Positions 46,158-53,420 of a DNA stretch of 64,000 nucleotides are shown in pieces. The stretch's first letter is position 1. Every line of letters starts with the position of its first letter. The position numbers were made by a program, and so were the translations under genes. The DNA lies in assembly GCF_014287875.1 (NCBI RefSeq), contig NZ_JACOPN010000002.1, forward strand, positions 1-64,000. Direction: 5' to 3'. The notes beneath the pieces were generated by a model. That model made no database searches. It was not told the DNA's origin and worked only from the letters and a program-made list of their open reading frames with translations. The DNA comes from Flintibacter faecis (lineage in GTDB: Bacteria > Bacillota > Clostridia > Oscillospirales > Oscillospiraceae).

Positions 46158-46198
46158 CCGTCAGGCTGTCTGTGCCCAGGCAGCCTGACGCTTTTTCT
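46158..46198 (+). terminator. Leader terminator upstream of purE
   Basis: CGTCAGGCTG pairs with CAGCCTGACG and is followed by CTTTTTCTC. It lies inside the pur leader and therefore probably acts as an attenuator. Confidence 0.85.
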
Positions 46199-46239
46199 CC
46201 CGTTTCAAACCGGGGGAGCCAGCTGAAAGGAGAGATCAC

Positions 46240-46737
46240 ATGAAAAAAGTCGCCGTCATTATGGGCTCTGACTCCGATTGGCCCGTGGTCAAGGGGGCCT
46301 GCGCCCAGTTAAAGGAGTTCGGCATCCCCTATGAGGCCCACATTCTCAGCGCCCACCGCACTCCCGCCCAGGCGGCGGAGTTTGCCCGCTCCGCCCGCGC
46401 CAATGGCTTTGGTGTCATGATCTGTGCGGCGGGTATGGCCGCCCACCTGGCCGGGGCCTTTGCCGGCAATTCCACCCTGCCCGTCATCGGCATTCCCATG
46501 AAGGGGGGCGCTATGGACGGACTGGATGCCCTGCTGGCCACCGTGCAGATGCCCAGCGGCATTCCCGTTGCCACTGTGGCCCTGAACGGAGCCAAGAATG
46601 CCGCCGTGCTGGCCGCCCAGATCCTGGCCGTGGCCGATGATGACCTGGCCGCCAAGCTGGATGCTGCCCGGGAAAAGATGGCCCGGCAGATCGCCGAGAA
46701 AGAGGCCAAGCTCCAGGCGGAGCTGGACGAAAGATGA
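46240..46737 (+). CDS. purE: N5-CAIR mutase PurE
   Basis: The product has 165 residues, a class I PurE. It converts N5-carboxyaminoimidazole ribonucleotide to CAIR in the de novo purine pathway. Signature segments: [25 protein letters not shown] (active-site His), [64 protein letters not shown]. The ATG follows GAAAGGAGAGATCAC. It is the first structural gene of the pur operon. No purK is visible in the window. Confidence 0.97.
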   Translation: MKKVAVIMGSDSDWPVVKGACAQLKEFGIPYEAHILSAHRTPAQAAEFARSARANGFGVMICAAGMAAHLAGAFAGNSTLPVIGIPMKGGAMDGLDALLATVQMPSGIPVATVALNGAKNAAVLAAQILAVADDDLAAKLDAAREKMARQIAEKEAKLQAELDER

Positions 46738-46742
46738 TCCCA

Positions 46743-46772
46743 GCGGGCGGATGATATCCGCCCCTACCGAAT
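46743..46772. repeat. Short dispersed hairpin repeat between purE and purC
   Basis: GCGGGCGGATG-ATATCCGCCC followed by CTACC is one module of the larger dispersed repeats (compare 222-392 and 5360-5866). Confidence 0.75.
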
Positions 46773-46821
46773 AGACATCAATGCGATATCAAGAGATATA
46801 AATAGGGAAAGGATGTTTCAC

Positions 46822-47532
46822 ATGAAGAAAGTCGAGCAGCTGTACGAGGGCAAGGCCAAGAAGGTCTATTCCACCGAGGACCCCAACGTGGTCATCGTCT
46901 CCTATAAGGACGATGCCACCGCCTTTGACGGCCTGAAGAAGGGCACCATCACCGGCAAGGGTGCCATCAACAACCAGATGACCAACTTCCTGATGCAGCA
47001 GCTGGAGAAGGCCGGCGTACCCACCCACTTTGTCCAGGAGCTCAGCGAGCGGGAGACCGCTGTGAAGAAGGTCTCCATCGTCCCCCTGGAGGTCATCGTG
47101 CGCAACATCTCCGCCGGTCACTTCGCCAGCAACTATGGCGTGAAGGAGGGCATCGTGTTCGACGAGCCCACCATCGAATTCTCCTATAAGAACGACGACC
47201 TGCACGACCCCCTGATCAACAGCTATCACGCCGTGGCCCTGAAGCTGGCCACCTGGGATGAGATCGCCCTGATCAAGAAGTACGCCTTCCAGGTCAACGA
47301 CTTCCTGAAAAAGACCCTGCTGGAGTGCGGTGTCACCCTGGTGGACTTTAAGCTGGAGTTCGGCAAGACCGCCGACGGCACCATTGTCCTGGCCGATGAG
47401 ATCAGCCCCGACACCTGCCGCTTCTGGGATGCCAAGACCGGCGAGAAGCTGGACAAGGACCGCTTCCGTCGGGACCTGGGCAACGTGGAGGGTGCCTATC
47501 AGGAGATGGCCCGCCGTCTGATGGGCAAGTAA
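46822..47532 (+). CDS. purC: SAICAR synthetase PurC
   Basis: The product has 236 residues from the ATG at 46822 (AAAGGA 8 bp upstream; ATG 46813 is too close). PurC joins CAIR with aspartate using ATP. Visible motifs: LYEGKAKKVYST (P-loop-like), KDDATAFDGLKKG, GKGAINNQMTNFLM, IVPLEVIVRNISAGHFASNYGV, DDLHDPLIN, and VDFKLEFGKTADGTIVLADEISPDTCRFWD. Length and motifs are canonical. It is the second gene of the operon, 84 bp after purE with a small repeat between. Confidence 0.97.
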   Translation: MKKVEQLYEGKAKKVYSTEDPNVVIVSYKDDATAFDGLKKGTITGKGAINNQMTNFLMQQLEKAGVPTHFVQELSERETAVKKVSIVPLEVIVRNISAGHFASNYGVKEGIVFDEPTIEFSYKNDDLHDPLINSYHAVALKLATWDEIALIKKYAFQVNDFLKKTLLECGVTLVDFKLEFGKTADGTIVLADEISPDTCRFWDAKTGEKLDKDRFRRDLGNVEGAYQEMARRLMGK

Positions 47533-47553
47533 GCCACAGCAGGGAGGTAACAC

Positions 47554-48978
47554 ATGGGAGGTTTTTTTGGGGCCGTCTCTCAGCGGGATGTCACCCTTGA
47601 TATTTTCTTCGGAGTGGACTACCACTCCCACCTGGGCACCCGCCGGGGCGGCATGATCATGTTCGATGAGAAGGACGGCTTTCAGCGCCAGATCCACAAC
47701 ATCGAAAACACCCCCTTCCGCACCAAGTTCGAGCGGGACCTGGCCGACTTTCACGGCTGCAGCGGCATCGGCTGCATCAGCGATACCGATCCCCAGCCCC
47801 TGCTGGTGCGGTCCCACCTTGGCCTGTATGCCATCTCCACGGTGGGCATCATCAACAACGCCGATGCGCTGATCCAGACCTATTTCTCCGACCACGGTCA
47901 CCAGTTCATGGCCATGAGCTCCGGCCGGGTGAACGCCACCGAGCTGGCCGCCGCCCTCATCAACCAGAAGGATGACCTGGTCTCCGGCATTCTCCACGCC
48001 CAGGAGATGATCCAGGGCTCCCTCACCCTGCTCATCCTCACCGAGCGGGGCGAGATCATCGCCGCCCGCGACCGGCTGGGCCGTCTGCCCGTACTCATCG
48101 GCAAAAACGACGAGGGCTGCTGTGTCTCCTTCGAGTCCTTTGCCTATCACAAGCTGGGCTATCAGGATTCCCACGAGCTGGGCCCCCGTGAGATCGTAAA
48201 GGTCACTGCCGACGGCTGGCAGACCCTGTCCCAGCCGGGGAAGGACATGAAGATCTGTGCCTTCCTCTGGTCCTACTACGGCTACCCCAACTCCAACTAC
48301 GAGGGCGTGAACGTAGAGGTCATGCGCTATCGCAACGGCGAGCGCATGGCTCAGGACGACAAGGAGCGGGGCGTGGCCCAGGACCTGGACTATGTGGCCG
48401 GTGTGCCCGACTCCGGCCTGCCCCACGCCATCGGCTATGCCAACGCCAGCCATGTGCCCTTTGCCCGCCCCTTCGTGAAATACACCCCCACCTGGCCCCG
48501 GTCCTTTATGCCCACCAATCAGAATGTGCGCAACCAGGTGGCCAAGATGAAGCAGATCCCCGTGCCCGAGCTCATCCAGGGCAAAAAGCTGCTGTTCGTG
48601 GACGACTCCATCGTCCGTGGCACCCAGCTGCGGGAGACGGTGGAATTTCTGTATGAGAGCGGCGCAAAAGAGGTCCACATGCGCTCGGCCTGCCCGCCCA
48701 TCATGTATGGCTGCAAGTACCTCAACTTCTCCAGCAGCAACTCTGAAATGGAGCTGCTGGCCCGCCGCACCGTGCAGGAGCTGGAGGGGGACGAGGGCCA
48801 GAAGCACCTGGACGAGTATGCCGATGCCAGCACCCAGCGGGGCCAGTGCATGCTCAAGACCATCTGCGAGAAGTTCGGCTTCGACTCTCTGGGCTTCCAG
48901 TCCCTGGACGGCCTGCTGGATGCCATCGGCATTGACCGGGACAAGGTCTGTACCTACTGCTGGAGCGGCAAAGAGTGA
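47554..48978 (+). CDS. purF: PurF-like amidophosphoribosyltransferase lacking the catalytic Cys
   Basis: The product has 474 residues. The normal enzyme begins, after processing, with CGVFGI, the Cys being the glutaminase nucleophile. Here the N-terminus is MGGFFGAVSQRDV, with Gly in that position, and the glutamine-site HNGN-type loop is replaced by TVGIINNADALI. The phosphoribosyltransferase half is intact: LLFVDDSIVRGTQLRETV (PRPP loop), MRSACPPIMYGCKYL and the C-terminal VCTYCWSG, whose cysteines fit the Fe-S cluster of B. subtilis-type PurF. This divergent form is, from memory, common in Clostridia and Bacteroidetes. It may use free ammonia. The ribosome site is GGGAGG. Its place between purC and purM supports a pathway role. 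Confidence 0.92.
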   Translation: MGGFFGAVSQRDVTLDIFFGVDYHSHLGTRRGGMIMFDEKDGFQRQIHNIENTPFRTKFERDLADFHGCSGIGCISDTDPQPLLVRSHLGLYAISTVGIINNADALIQTYFSDHGHQFMAMSSGRVNATELAAALINQKDDLVSGILHAQEMIQGSLTLLILTERGEIIAARDRLGRLPVLIGKNDEGCCVSFESFAYHKLGYQDSHELGPREIVKVTADGWQTLSQPGKDMKICAFLWSYYGYPNSNYEGVNVEVMRYRNGERMAQDDKERGVAQDLDYVAGVPDSGLPHAIGYANASHVPFARPFVKYTPTWPRSFMPTNQNVRNQVAKMKQIPVPELIQGKKLLFVDDSIVRGTQLRETVEFLYESGAKEVHMRSACPPIMYGCKYLNFSSSNSEMELLARRTVQELEGDEGQKHLDEYADASTQRGQCMLKTICEKFGFDSLGFQSLDGLLDAIGIDRDKVCTYCWSGKE

Positions 48979-49004
48979 TTCACGGTCCGCGTCGTGGCTC
49001 CTCC

Positions 49005-49048
49005 CTGTCATTGCGAGGAGGGCAGCACCCGACGCGGCAATCCGTCTT
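49005..49048. repeat. Solo copy of the TGTCATTGCGAGGAG terminal repeat
   Basis: TGTCATTGCGAGGAGGGCAG followed by CACCCGACGCGGCAATCCGT equals one end of the composite repeats. It lies between purF and purM without breaking the operon. Confidence 0.75.
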
Positions 49049-49080
49049 AGATCCAAACTATAAATTTTGGAGGTTTCCAC

Positions 49081-50124
49081 ATGAAGAACTCCCATTCCGA
49101 GTCCTACGCCGCCGCCGGCGTGGACGTCACCGCCGGCTACGAGTCGGTGGAGCGCATCAAGCCCATGGTAGAGTCCACCTATATCCCCGGTGTCATGGGC
49201 ACCCTGGGCGGCTTCGGCGGCATGTTCGCCCCCGACGTGGCCGGGATGAAAAAGCCCGTGCTGGTCTCCGGCACCGACGGTGTGGGCACCAAGCTCCGCC
49301 TGGCCCAGCTGATGGACAAGCACGACACCATCGGCATCGACTGCGTGGCCATGTGCGTCAACGACATCATCTGCGGCGGTGCGGCCCCCCTGTTCTTCCT
49401 GGACTACATCGCCTGCGGCAAGAATGACCCCGCCCGCATCGCCGAGATCGTCACCGGCATCACCGAGGGCTGCCGCCAGTCCGAGTGCGCCCTGGTGGGC
49501 GGCGAGACCGCCGAGCACCCCGGCCTGATGCCCGACGACGACTATGACGTGGCCGGCTTCTCCGTGGGCATCGTGGACGAGGAGAAGATCATCGACGGCA
49601 AGCGCCTGGCCCAGGGGGACGTCCTCATCGGCCTGGCCTCCACCGGCGTCCACTCCAACGGCTTCTCCCTGGTGCGCAAGGTGCTGGACGTGGAGCACGC
49701 CGACCTCACCTCCCCCGTGGAGCAGCTGGGAGGCAAGAGCCTGGGCGAGGCCCTGCTCACCCCCACCCGCATCTATGTCAAGGCCATCAAGGCCCTGCTG
49801 AAGGCCGGCATTGACATCCACGCCGTCAGCCACATCACCGGCGGCGGTTTCTACGAGAACGTCCCCCGCATGATGACCGACGGCCTCACCGCCCGCATCC
49901 GTCTGGATTCCTTCCCCAAGCTGCCCATCTTCCAGCTGATCCAGGACAAGGGGAACATCCCCCAGCGGGACATGTACAACACCTTTAACATGGGCATCGG
50001 CATGATCCTGGCCCTGCCCGCCGGACAGGCCCAGCAGGCCCTGTCCGTCCTGGCCGATGCCGGTGAGAGCGCCTATGCCATCGGCGAGGTGGTCTCCGGG
50101 GCCAACGGCGTGGAGCTGGTGTGA
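49081..50124 (+). CDS. purM: AIR synthetase PurM
   Basis: The product has 347 residues. PurM cyclises FGAM to AIR with ATP. Landmarks: SYAAAGVDVTAGYESVERIKPMV, GTLGGFGGMFAPD, VLVSGTDGVGTKLRLAQLM, DCVAMCVNDIICGGAAPLFFLDYIACG, ALVGGETAEHPGLMPDDDYDVAGFSVGIVD, GLASTGVHSNGFSLVRKVL and HITGGGFYENVPRMM. It is canonical in length. GGAGG lies 8 bp before the ATG. Its TGA overlaps the purN ATG by one base. Confidence 0.97.
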   Translation: MKNSHSESYAAAGVDVTAGYESVERIKPMVESTYIPGVMGTLGGFGGMFAPDVAGMKKPVLVSGTDGVGTKLRLAQLMDKHDTIGIDCVAMCVNDIICGGAAPLFFLDYIACGKNDPARIAEIVTGITEGCRQSECALVGGETAEHPGLMPDDDYDVAGFSVGIVDEEKIIDGKRLAQGDVLIGLASTGVHSNGFSLVRKVLDVEHADLTSPVEQLGGKSLGEALLTPTRIYVKAIKALLKAGIDIHAVSHITGGGFYENVPRMMTDGLTARIRLDSFPKLPIFQLIQDKGNIPQRDMYNTFNMGIGMILALPAGQAQQALSVLADAGESAYAIGEVVSGANGVELV

Positions 50125-50753
50125 TGAAGCGCATCGCCGTGCTGGTCTCTGGCGGCGGGACCAATCTTCAGGCCCTCATCGATGCCCAGGGCCGGGGCGA
50201 GATCATAAACGGCTCCATCGCCGCCGTGATCTCCTCCTCCCCCGACGCCTACGCCCTGGAGCGGGCCGAAAAGGCGGGCATCCCCGGCTATGTGATAGAC
50301 TGGCGAGACTACCCCTCCAACCGGGCCATGACTGCGGCCCTGGTGGACAAGCTGCGTCAGCTGGACATCCAGCTGGTGGTGCTGGCCGGATTTATGACCA
50401 TCCTCACCGAGGAGATGGTCCGGGCCTTCCCCAACGCCATTTTGAACATCCACCCCGCCCTGATCCCCTCCTTCGCCGGACCGGGGTGCTATGGACTCCA
50501 TGTCCACGAGAAGGCCCTGGCCTACGGGGTCAAGCTGTCCGGGGCCACCGTCCATTTTGTCAGCCCGGAGTGCGACGGGGGGCCCATCGTGCTGCAAAAG
50601 GCGGTGGAGGTCCTGCCCGACGATACGCCGGAGGTGCTGCAGCGGCGGATCATGGAGCAGTGCGAGTGGAAGCTGCTGCCCCAGGCTGTGTCCCTGTTCT
50701 GCCAGGACCGCCTGTCGGTGGAGGGCCGCACTGTCCGCATCCTGGACAAGTAA
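50124..50753 (+). CDS. purN: GAR formyltransferase PurN
   Basis: The product has 209 residues from the ATG at 50124, which overlaps the purM stop (TGATG). PurN formylates GAR with N10-formyl-THF. Visible: IAVLVSGGGTNLQALIDA, AAVISSSPDAYALERAEKAGIP, LAGFMTILTEEMV, the catalytic motif NAILNIHPALIPSFAGPGCYGLHVHEKALAYGVKLSGATVHFVSPECDGGPIVLQKAV. Asn, His and Asp of the N-H-D triad are in place. A 160-bp dispersed repeat follows the stop. Confidence 0.96.
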   Translation: MKRIAVLVSGGGTNLQALIDAQGRGEIINGSIAAVISSSPDAYALERAEKAGIPGYVIDWRDYPSNRAMTAALVDKLRQLDIQLVVLAGFMTILTEEMVRAFPNAILNIHPALIPSFAGPGCYGLHVHEKALAYGVKLSGATVHFVSPECDGGPIVLQKAVEVLPDDTPEVLQRRIMEQCEWKLLPQAVSLFCQDRLSVEGRTVRILDK

Positions 50754-50756
50754 CAA

Positions 50757-50917
50757 GCGATGTTGCCCTCTCCTCCCAGTGTGCGCACTGGGCACCTCCC
50801 CCACAGGGGGAGGCAAGGGGGACGGATTGCCACGTCGCTTCGCTCCTCGCAATGACAGGGCAAAACTTGGCTCCCCCTGCGGGGGAGCTGGCACGGGCGC
50901 AGCCCGTGACTGAGAGG
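50757..50917. repeat. Dispersed repeat of about 160 bp, copy 6 (reverse orientation)
   Basis: Same modules as 43841-43999 in the opposite order and strand, including CCAGTGTGCGCACTGGGCACC, GCTTCGCTCCTCGCAATGACAG, GCTCCCCCTGCGGGGGAGC and CAGCCCGTGACTGAGAGGG. With the hairpin at 51008-51050 it fills the 322-bp gap inside the pur cluster. Confidence 0.88.
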
Positions 50918-51007
50918 GCATCCTATCAAAACCCAAACACGCGGTGTAACTGACGGAAGTGGAACAGACCACGGGGAGCATCGCCTGTGCTTTTCTGCCG
51001 ACCGTCT

Positions 51008-51050
51008 GGGCGCACCGGATCTCGCTTTGCGGGGTTGGTGCGCCCTGTTT
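51008..51050 (+). terminator. Terminator-like hairpin upstream of the IMP cyclohydrolase gene
   Basis: GGGCGCACC pairs with GGTGCGCCC across a loop that is itself partly paired, followed by TGTTTT. It could split the pur cluster into two transcripts or attenuate the distal part. Confidence 0.6.
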
Positions 51051-51075
51051 TCACATCAAACAGGAGGAATGAAAC

Positions 51076-51786
51076 ATGAAGCTGCTGGATCTGGAGCAGT
51101 ATCTCGCCCAGCATACCTACCCCGGCCGGGGCATCGCCCTGGGCCGTACCCCCGACAGCAACAAGGTCGCCGTGGCCTATTTCATCATGGGCCGCAGCGA
51201 GAACAGCCGCAACCGTATTTTCGAGGAGACGGAGGACGGCATCCGCACCCGGGCCTTTGACGAGAGCAAGATGACCGACCCCTCCCTCATCATCTATCAC
51301 CCCGTCCGCATCCTGGAAAACGGCATGACCGTCGTCACCAACGGCGACCAGACAGACACCATCCGGGACCACATTCTGGACGGCCACTGCTATCGCCACG
51401 CCCTGAACACCCGGGCCTTCGAGCCCGACGGCCCCAACTTCACCCCCCGCATCTCCGGCGTGGTGAAGCCCGACGGCAACTATAACCTGTCCATTCTGAA
51501 AAGTCTGGACGGCGACCCGGACTGCTGCTGCCGCTACTTCTTCGAGTATGACCACGCCGCCCCCGGGGTGGGCCACTTCATCCACACCTATCAGGAGGAT
51601 GTAAACCCCCTGCCCTCCTTTGAGGGGGAGCCCCGCCGGGTAGCCATTCCCCAGGCCTCCGCCCATGAGTGGGCCCAGCAGCTGTGGGCCAGCCTGAACG
51701 CGGACAACAAAGTCTCTCTCTATGTGAGCATGATCGACGTTCACACCGGCAGCCGGGACAGCGTCATCATCAACAAGCACGGCTGA
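51076..51786 (+). CDS. Stand-alone IMP cyclohydrolase (PurO-like)
   Basis: The product has 236 residues from the ATG at 51076, after CAGGAGGAATGAAAC. It resembles the archaeal PurO type IMP cyclohydrolase rather than the N-terminal domain of bifunctional PurH. Characteristic parts are YPGRGIALGRTPDSNKVAVAYFIMGRSENSRNRIF, DPSLIIYHPVRI, VTNGDQTDTI, EPDGPNFTPRISGV, and VGHFIHTYQEDVNPLPSFEGEPRRV. It closes FAICAR to IMP, the last step of the pathway. It lies directly before a stand-alone AICAR transformylase, so the two steps of PurH are split between two proteins here. Related proteins are known from Clostridia. Confidence 0.9.
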   Translation: MKLLDLEQYLAQHTYPGRGIALGRTPDSNKVAVAYFIMGRSENSRNRIFEETEDGIRTRAFDESKMTDPSLIIYHPVRILENGMTVVTNGDQTDTIRDHILDGHCYRHALNTRAFEPDGPNFTPRISGVVKPDGNYNLSILKSLDGDPDCCCRYFFEYDHAAPGVGHFIHTYQEDVNPLPSFEGEPRRVAIPQASAHEWAQQLWASLNADNKVSLYVSMIDVHTGSRDSVIINKHG

Positions 51787-51801
51787 TCGGAGGGACAGAT
51801 C

Positions 51802-52974
51802 ATGAAGGAACTGGAACTGAAATATGGCTGCAACCCCAACCAAAAGCCCGCCCGCCTGTCCATGGACCAGGGGGAGCTGCCCCTGCAGGTGCTCAATGGC
51901 CGCCCGGGGTACATCAACTTTATGGATGCCCTGAACTCCTGGCAGCTGGTGCGGGCTTTGAAGAAGGCCACCGGCCTGCCCGCCGCCGCCTCCTTCAAGC
52001 ATGTCTCCCCCGCCGGGGCCGCTCTGGGCCAGCCCCTATCCGACGTGGAGCGGCAGATCTACTTCGCCCCTGAAGGGGACCTGTCCCCCATCGCCTGTGC
52101 CTATGTCCGGGCCCGGGGGGCCGACCGGCTGTGCTCCTTCGGCGACTGGGCCGCCCTGTCCGACGTGTGCGACGAGGACACCGCCCGGGTGCTGGCCGAG
52201 GAGGTGTCTGACGGCGTGATCGCCCCCGGCTACACCGACCAGGCCCTGGCCATCCTCCGCACCAAGAAGAAGGGGAACTATAACGTGGTCCAGATCGACC
52301 CGGACTACACCCCCGCCCCGGTGGAGCGCCGGACCATCTTCGGCGTGACCTTCGAGCAGCGGTATAACGACCTGGCCATCACCGAGGAGCTGCTGCAGAA
52401 CATCGTCACAGAGCACAAGGAGCTGTCCCAGCAGGCCAAAAACGACATGCTGCTGGCCCAGATCGTGCTGAAATACACCCAGTCCAACTCGGTGTGCTAT
52501 GTGAAAAACGGCCAGACCCTGGGCGTGGGAGCCGGCCAGCAGAGCCGCATCCACTGCACCCGTCTGGCCGGGGACAAGGCGGATATCTGGTGGCTGCGCC
52601 AGCATCCCAAGGTCCTCGCCCTGCCCTTCCTGCCTGACATCCGCCGCCCCGCCCGGGACAACGCCATCGACCTGTATATCTCCCAGGAGCACGACGACGT
52701 GCTTGCCGACGGGGTGTGGCAGACCATCTTCACGGAAAAGCCCCCCGTCCTCACCCAGGAGGAGAAGACCGCCTGGATCGCACAGCAGTCCGGCGTCACC
52801 GTGGGCTCCGATGCCTTCTTCCCCTTCGGCGACAATGTGGAGCGGGCCCACAAGTCGGGCGTGAAGTACATCGTCCAGCCCGGCGGCTCCATCCGGGACG
52901 ACCAGGTCATCGCCACCGCCGACAAATACGGCATGGTCATGGCGTTTACAGGCGTAAGACTGTTCCACCACTGA
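51802..52974 (+). CDS. Stand-alone AICAR formyltransferase (PurH2-like)
   Basis: The product has 390 residues and corresponds to the C-terminal half of PurH. It formylates AICAR with N10-formyl-THF. Marks: LKYGCNPNQKPARL, LQVLNGRPGYINFMDALNSWQLV, the catalytic Lys-His in ASFKHVSPAGAAL (about residues 66-67), FGVTFEQRYNDLAI, KYTQSNSVCYVKNGQTLGVGAGQQSRI, and DAFFPFGDNVERAHKSGVKYIVQPGGSIRD. There is no MGS-like cyclohydrolase domain, which is supplied by the preceding gene 15 bp upstream. A four-helix-bundle insert separates it from purD. Confidence 0.93.
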   Translation: MKELELKYGCNPNQKPARLSMDQGELPLQVLNGRPGYINFMDALNSWQLVRALKKATGLPAAASFKHVSPAGAALGQPLSDVERQIYFAPEGDLSPIACAYVRARGADRLCSFGDWAALSDVCDEDTARVLAEEVSDGVIAPGYTDQALAILRTKKKGNYNVVQIDPDYTPAPVERRTIFGVTFEQRYNDLAITEELLQNIVTEHKELSQQAKNDMLLAQIVLKYTQSNSVCYVKNGQTLGVGAGQQSRIHCTRLAGDKADIWWLRQHPKVLALPFLPDIRRPARDNAIDLYISQEHDDVLADGVWQTIFTEKPPVLTQEEKTAWIAQQSGVTVGSDAFFPFGDNVERAHKSGVKYIVQPGGSIRDDQVIATADKYGMVMAFTGVRLFHH

Positions 52975-52976
52975 AA

Positions 52977-53403
52977 AGAGTGATGAGATAGGAGTTAGGA
53001 GGTAGGAGTCTATGAACGACAACAGCCCCAGCAGGACAAAAAGTCTGTTGTTTGCCAAGCGGATCGTTCATCTATCCCAATACCTCTGCGACGAAAAGAA
53101 GGAATATGTCCTGTCAAAACAGCTGCTCCGCAGTGGGACCAGCATCGGAGCTAATCTGGCAGAAGCCCAGTATGGAAGCAGCCGAAAGGACTTTCTGAAT
53201 AAAACCTACATTGCCTTAAAAGAATGTGCTGAAACACTATATTGGTTGGAACTGTTGTATTCCTGTGATTACTTGACACAGGCAGAATACGCCTCTATGT
53301 TCCACGACTGTGAAGAATTGCGGAAAATTCTCGCATCAATCACACGCACCATGCGAAATTCTGATTAACTCATCTCTCATCACTCATCACTCCTAACTAA
53401 AAA
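52977..53403. mobile_element. Four-helix-bundle gene cassette with inverted-repeat ends (copy C)
   Basis: Left end GAGTGATGAGATAGGAGTTAGG plus AGGTAGGAGTCT (52980-53010) and right end AACTCATCTCTCATCACTCATCACTCC plus TAACT (53367-53400) are imperfect inverted repeats. Between them lies one gene (53012-53368), visibly less G+C-rich than the flanking pur genes. The cassette starts about 3 bp after the stop codon of the AICAR transformylase gene. Copies without a gene are at 26967-27029 and 29641-29714. The mechanism of movement is unknown; no transposase is encoded. Confidence 0.72.
53012..53368 (+). CDS. Four-helix-bundle protein (S23/IVP-like, TIGR02436 type)
   Basis: The product has 118 residues. 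Its ribosome site (GGAGG, with TAGGAGT) is supplied by the left inverted repeat. The protein matches the family found in intervening sequences of 23S rRNA and related to bAvd of diversity-generating retroelements. Conserved parts: LLFAKRIVHLSQYL, SKQLLRSGTSIGANLAEAQYGSSRKDFLNKTYIALKECAETLYWLELL and the C-terminal EELRKILASITRTMRN. It binds nucleic acid in known cases (bAvd), but most members have no assigned role. Here it sits inside the pur operon rather than in rRNA. The G+C content is clearly lower than that of its neighbours, in line with recent gain. Confidence 0.9.
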   Translation: MNDNSPSRTKSLLFAKRIVHLSQYLCDEKKEYVLSKQLLRSGTSIGANLAEAQYGSSRKDFLNKTYIALKECAETLYWLELLYSCDYLTQAEYASMFHDCEELRKILASITRTMRNSD

Positions 53404-53420
53404 GAAAGGTGAATGAAACC

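Noticed and set aside
53360..53404. The direct repeats around 53400 as a CRISPR remnant
   Set aside because: The repeats are short, variable heptamer-like units (ACTCATC, ACTCCTA) without regular spacers and are inverted with respect to 52980; no cas gene is near.
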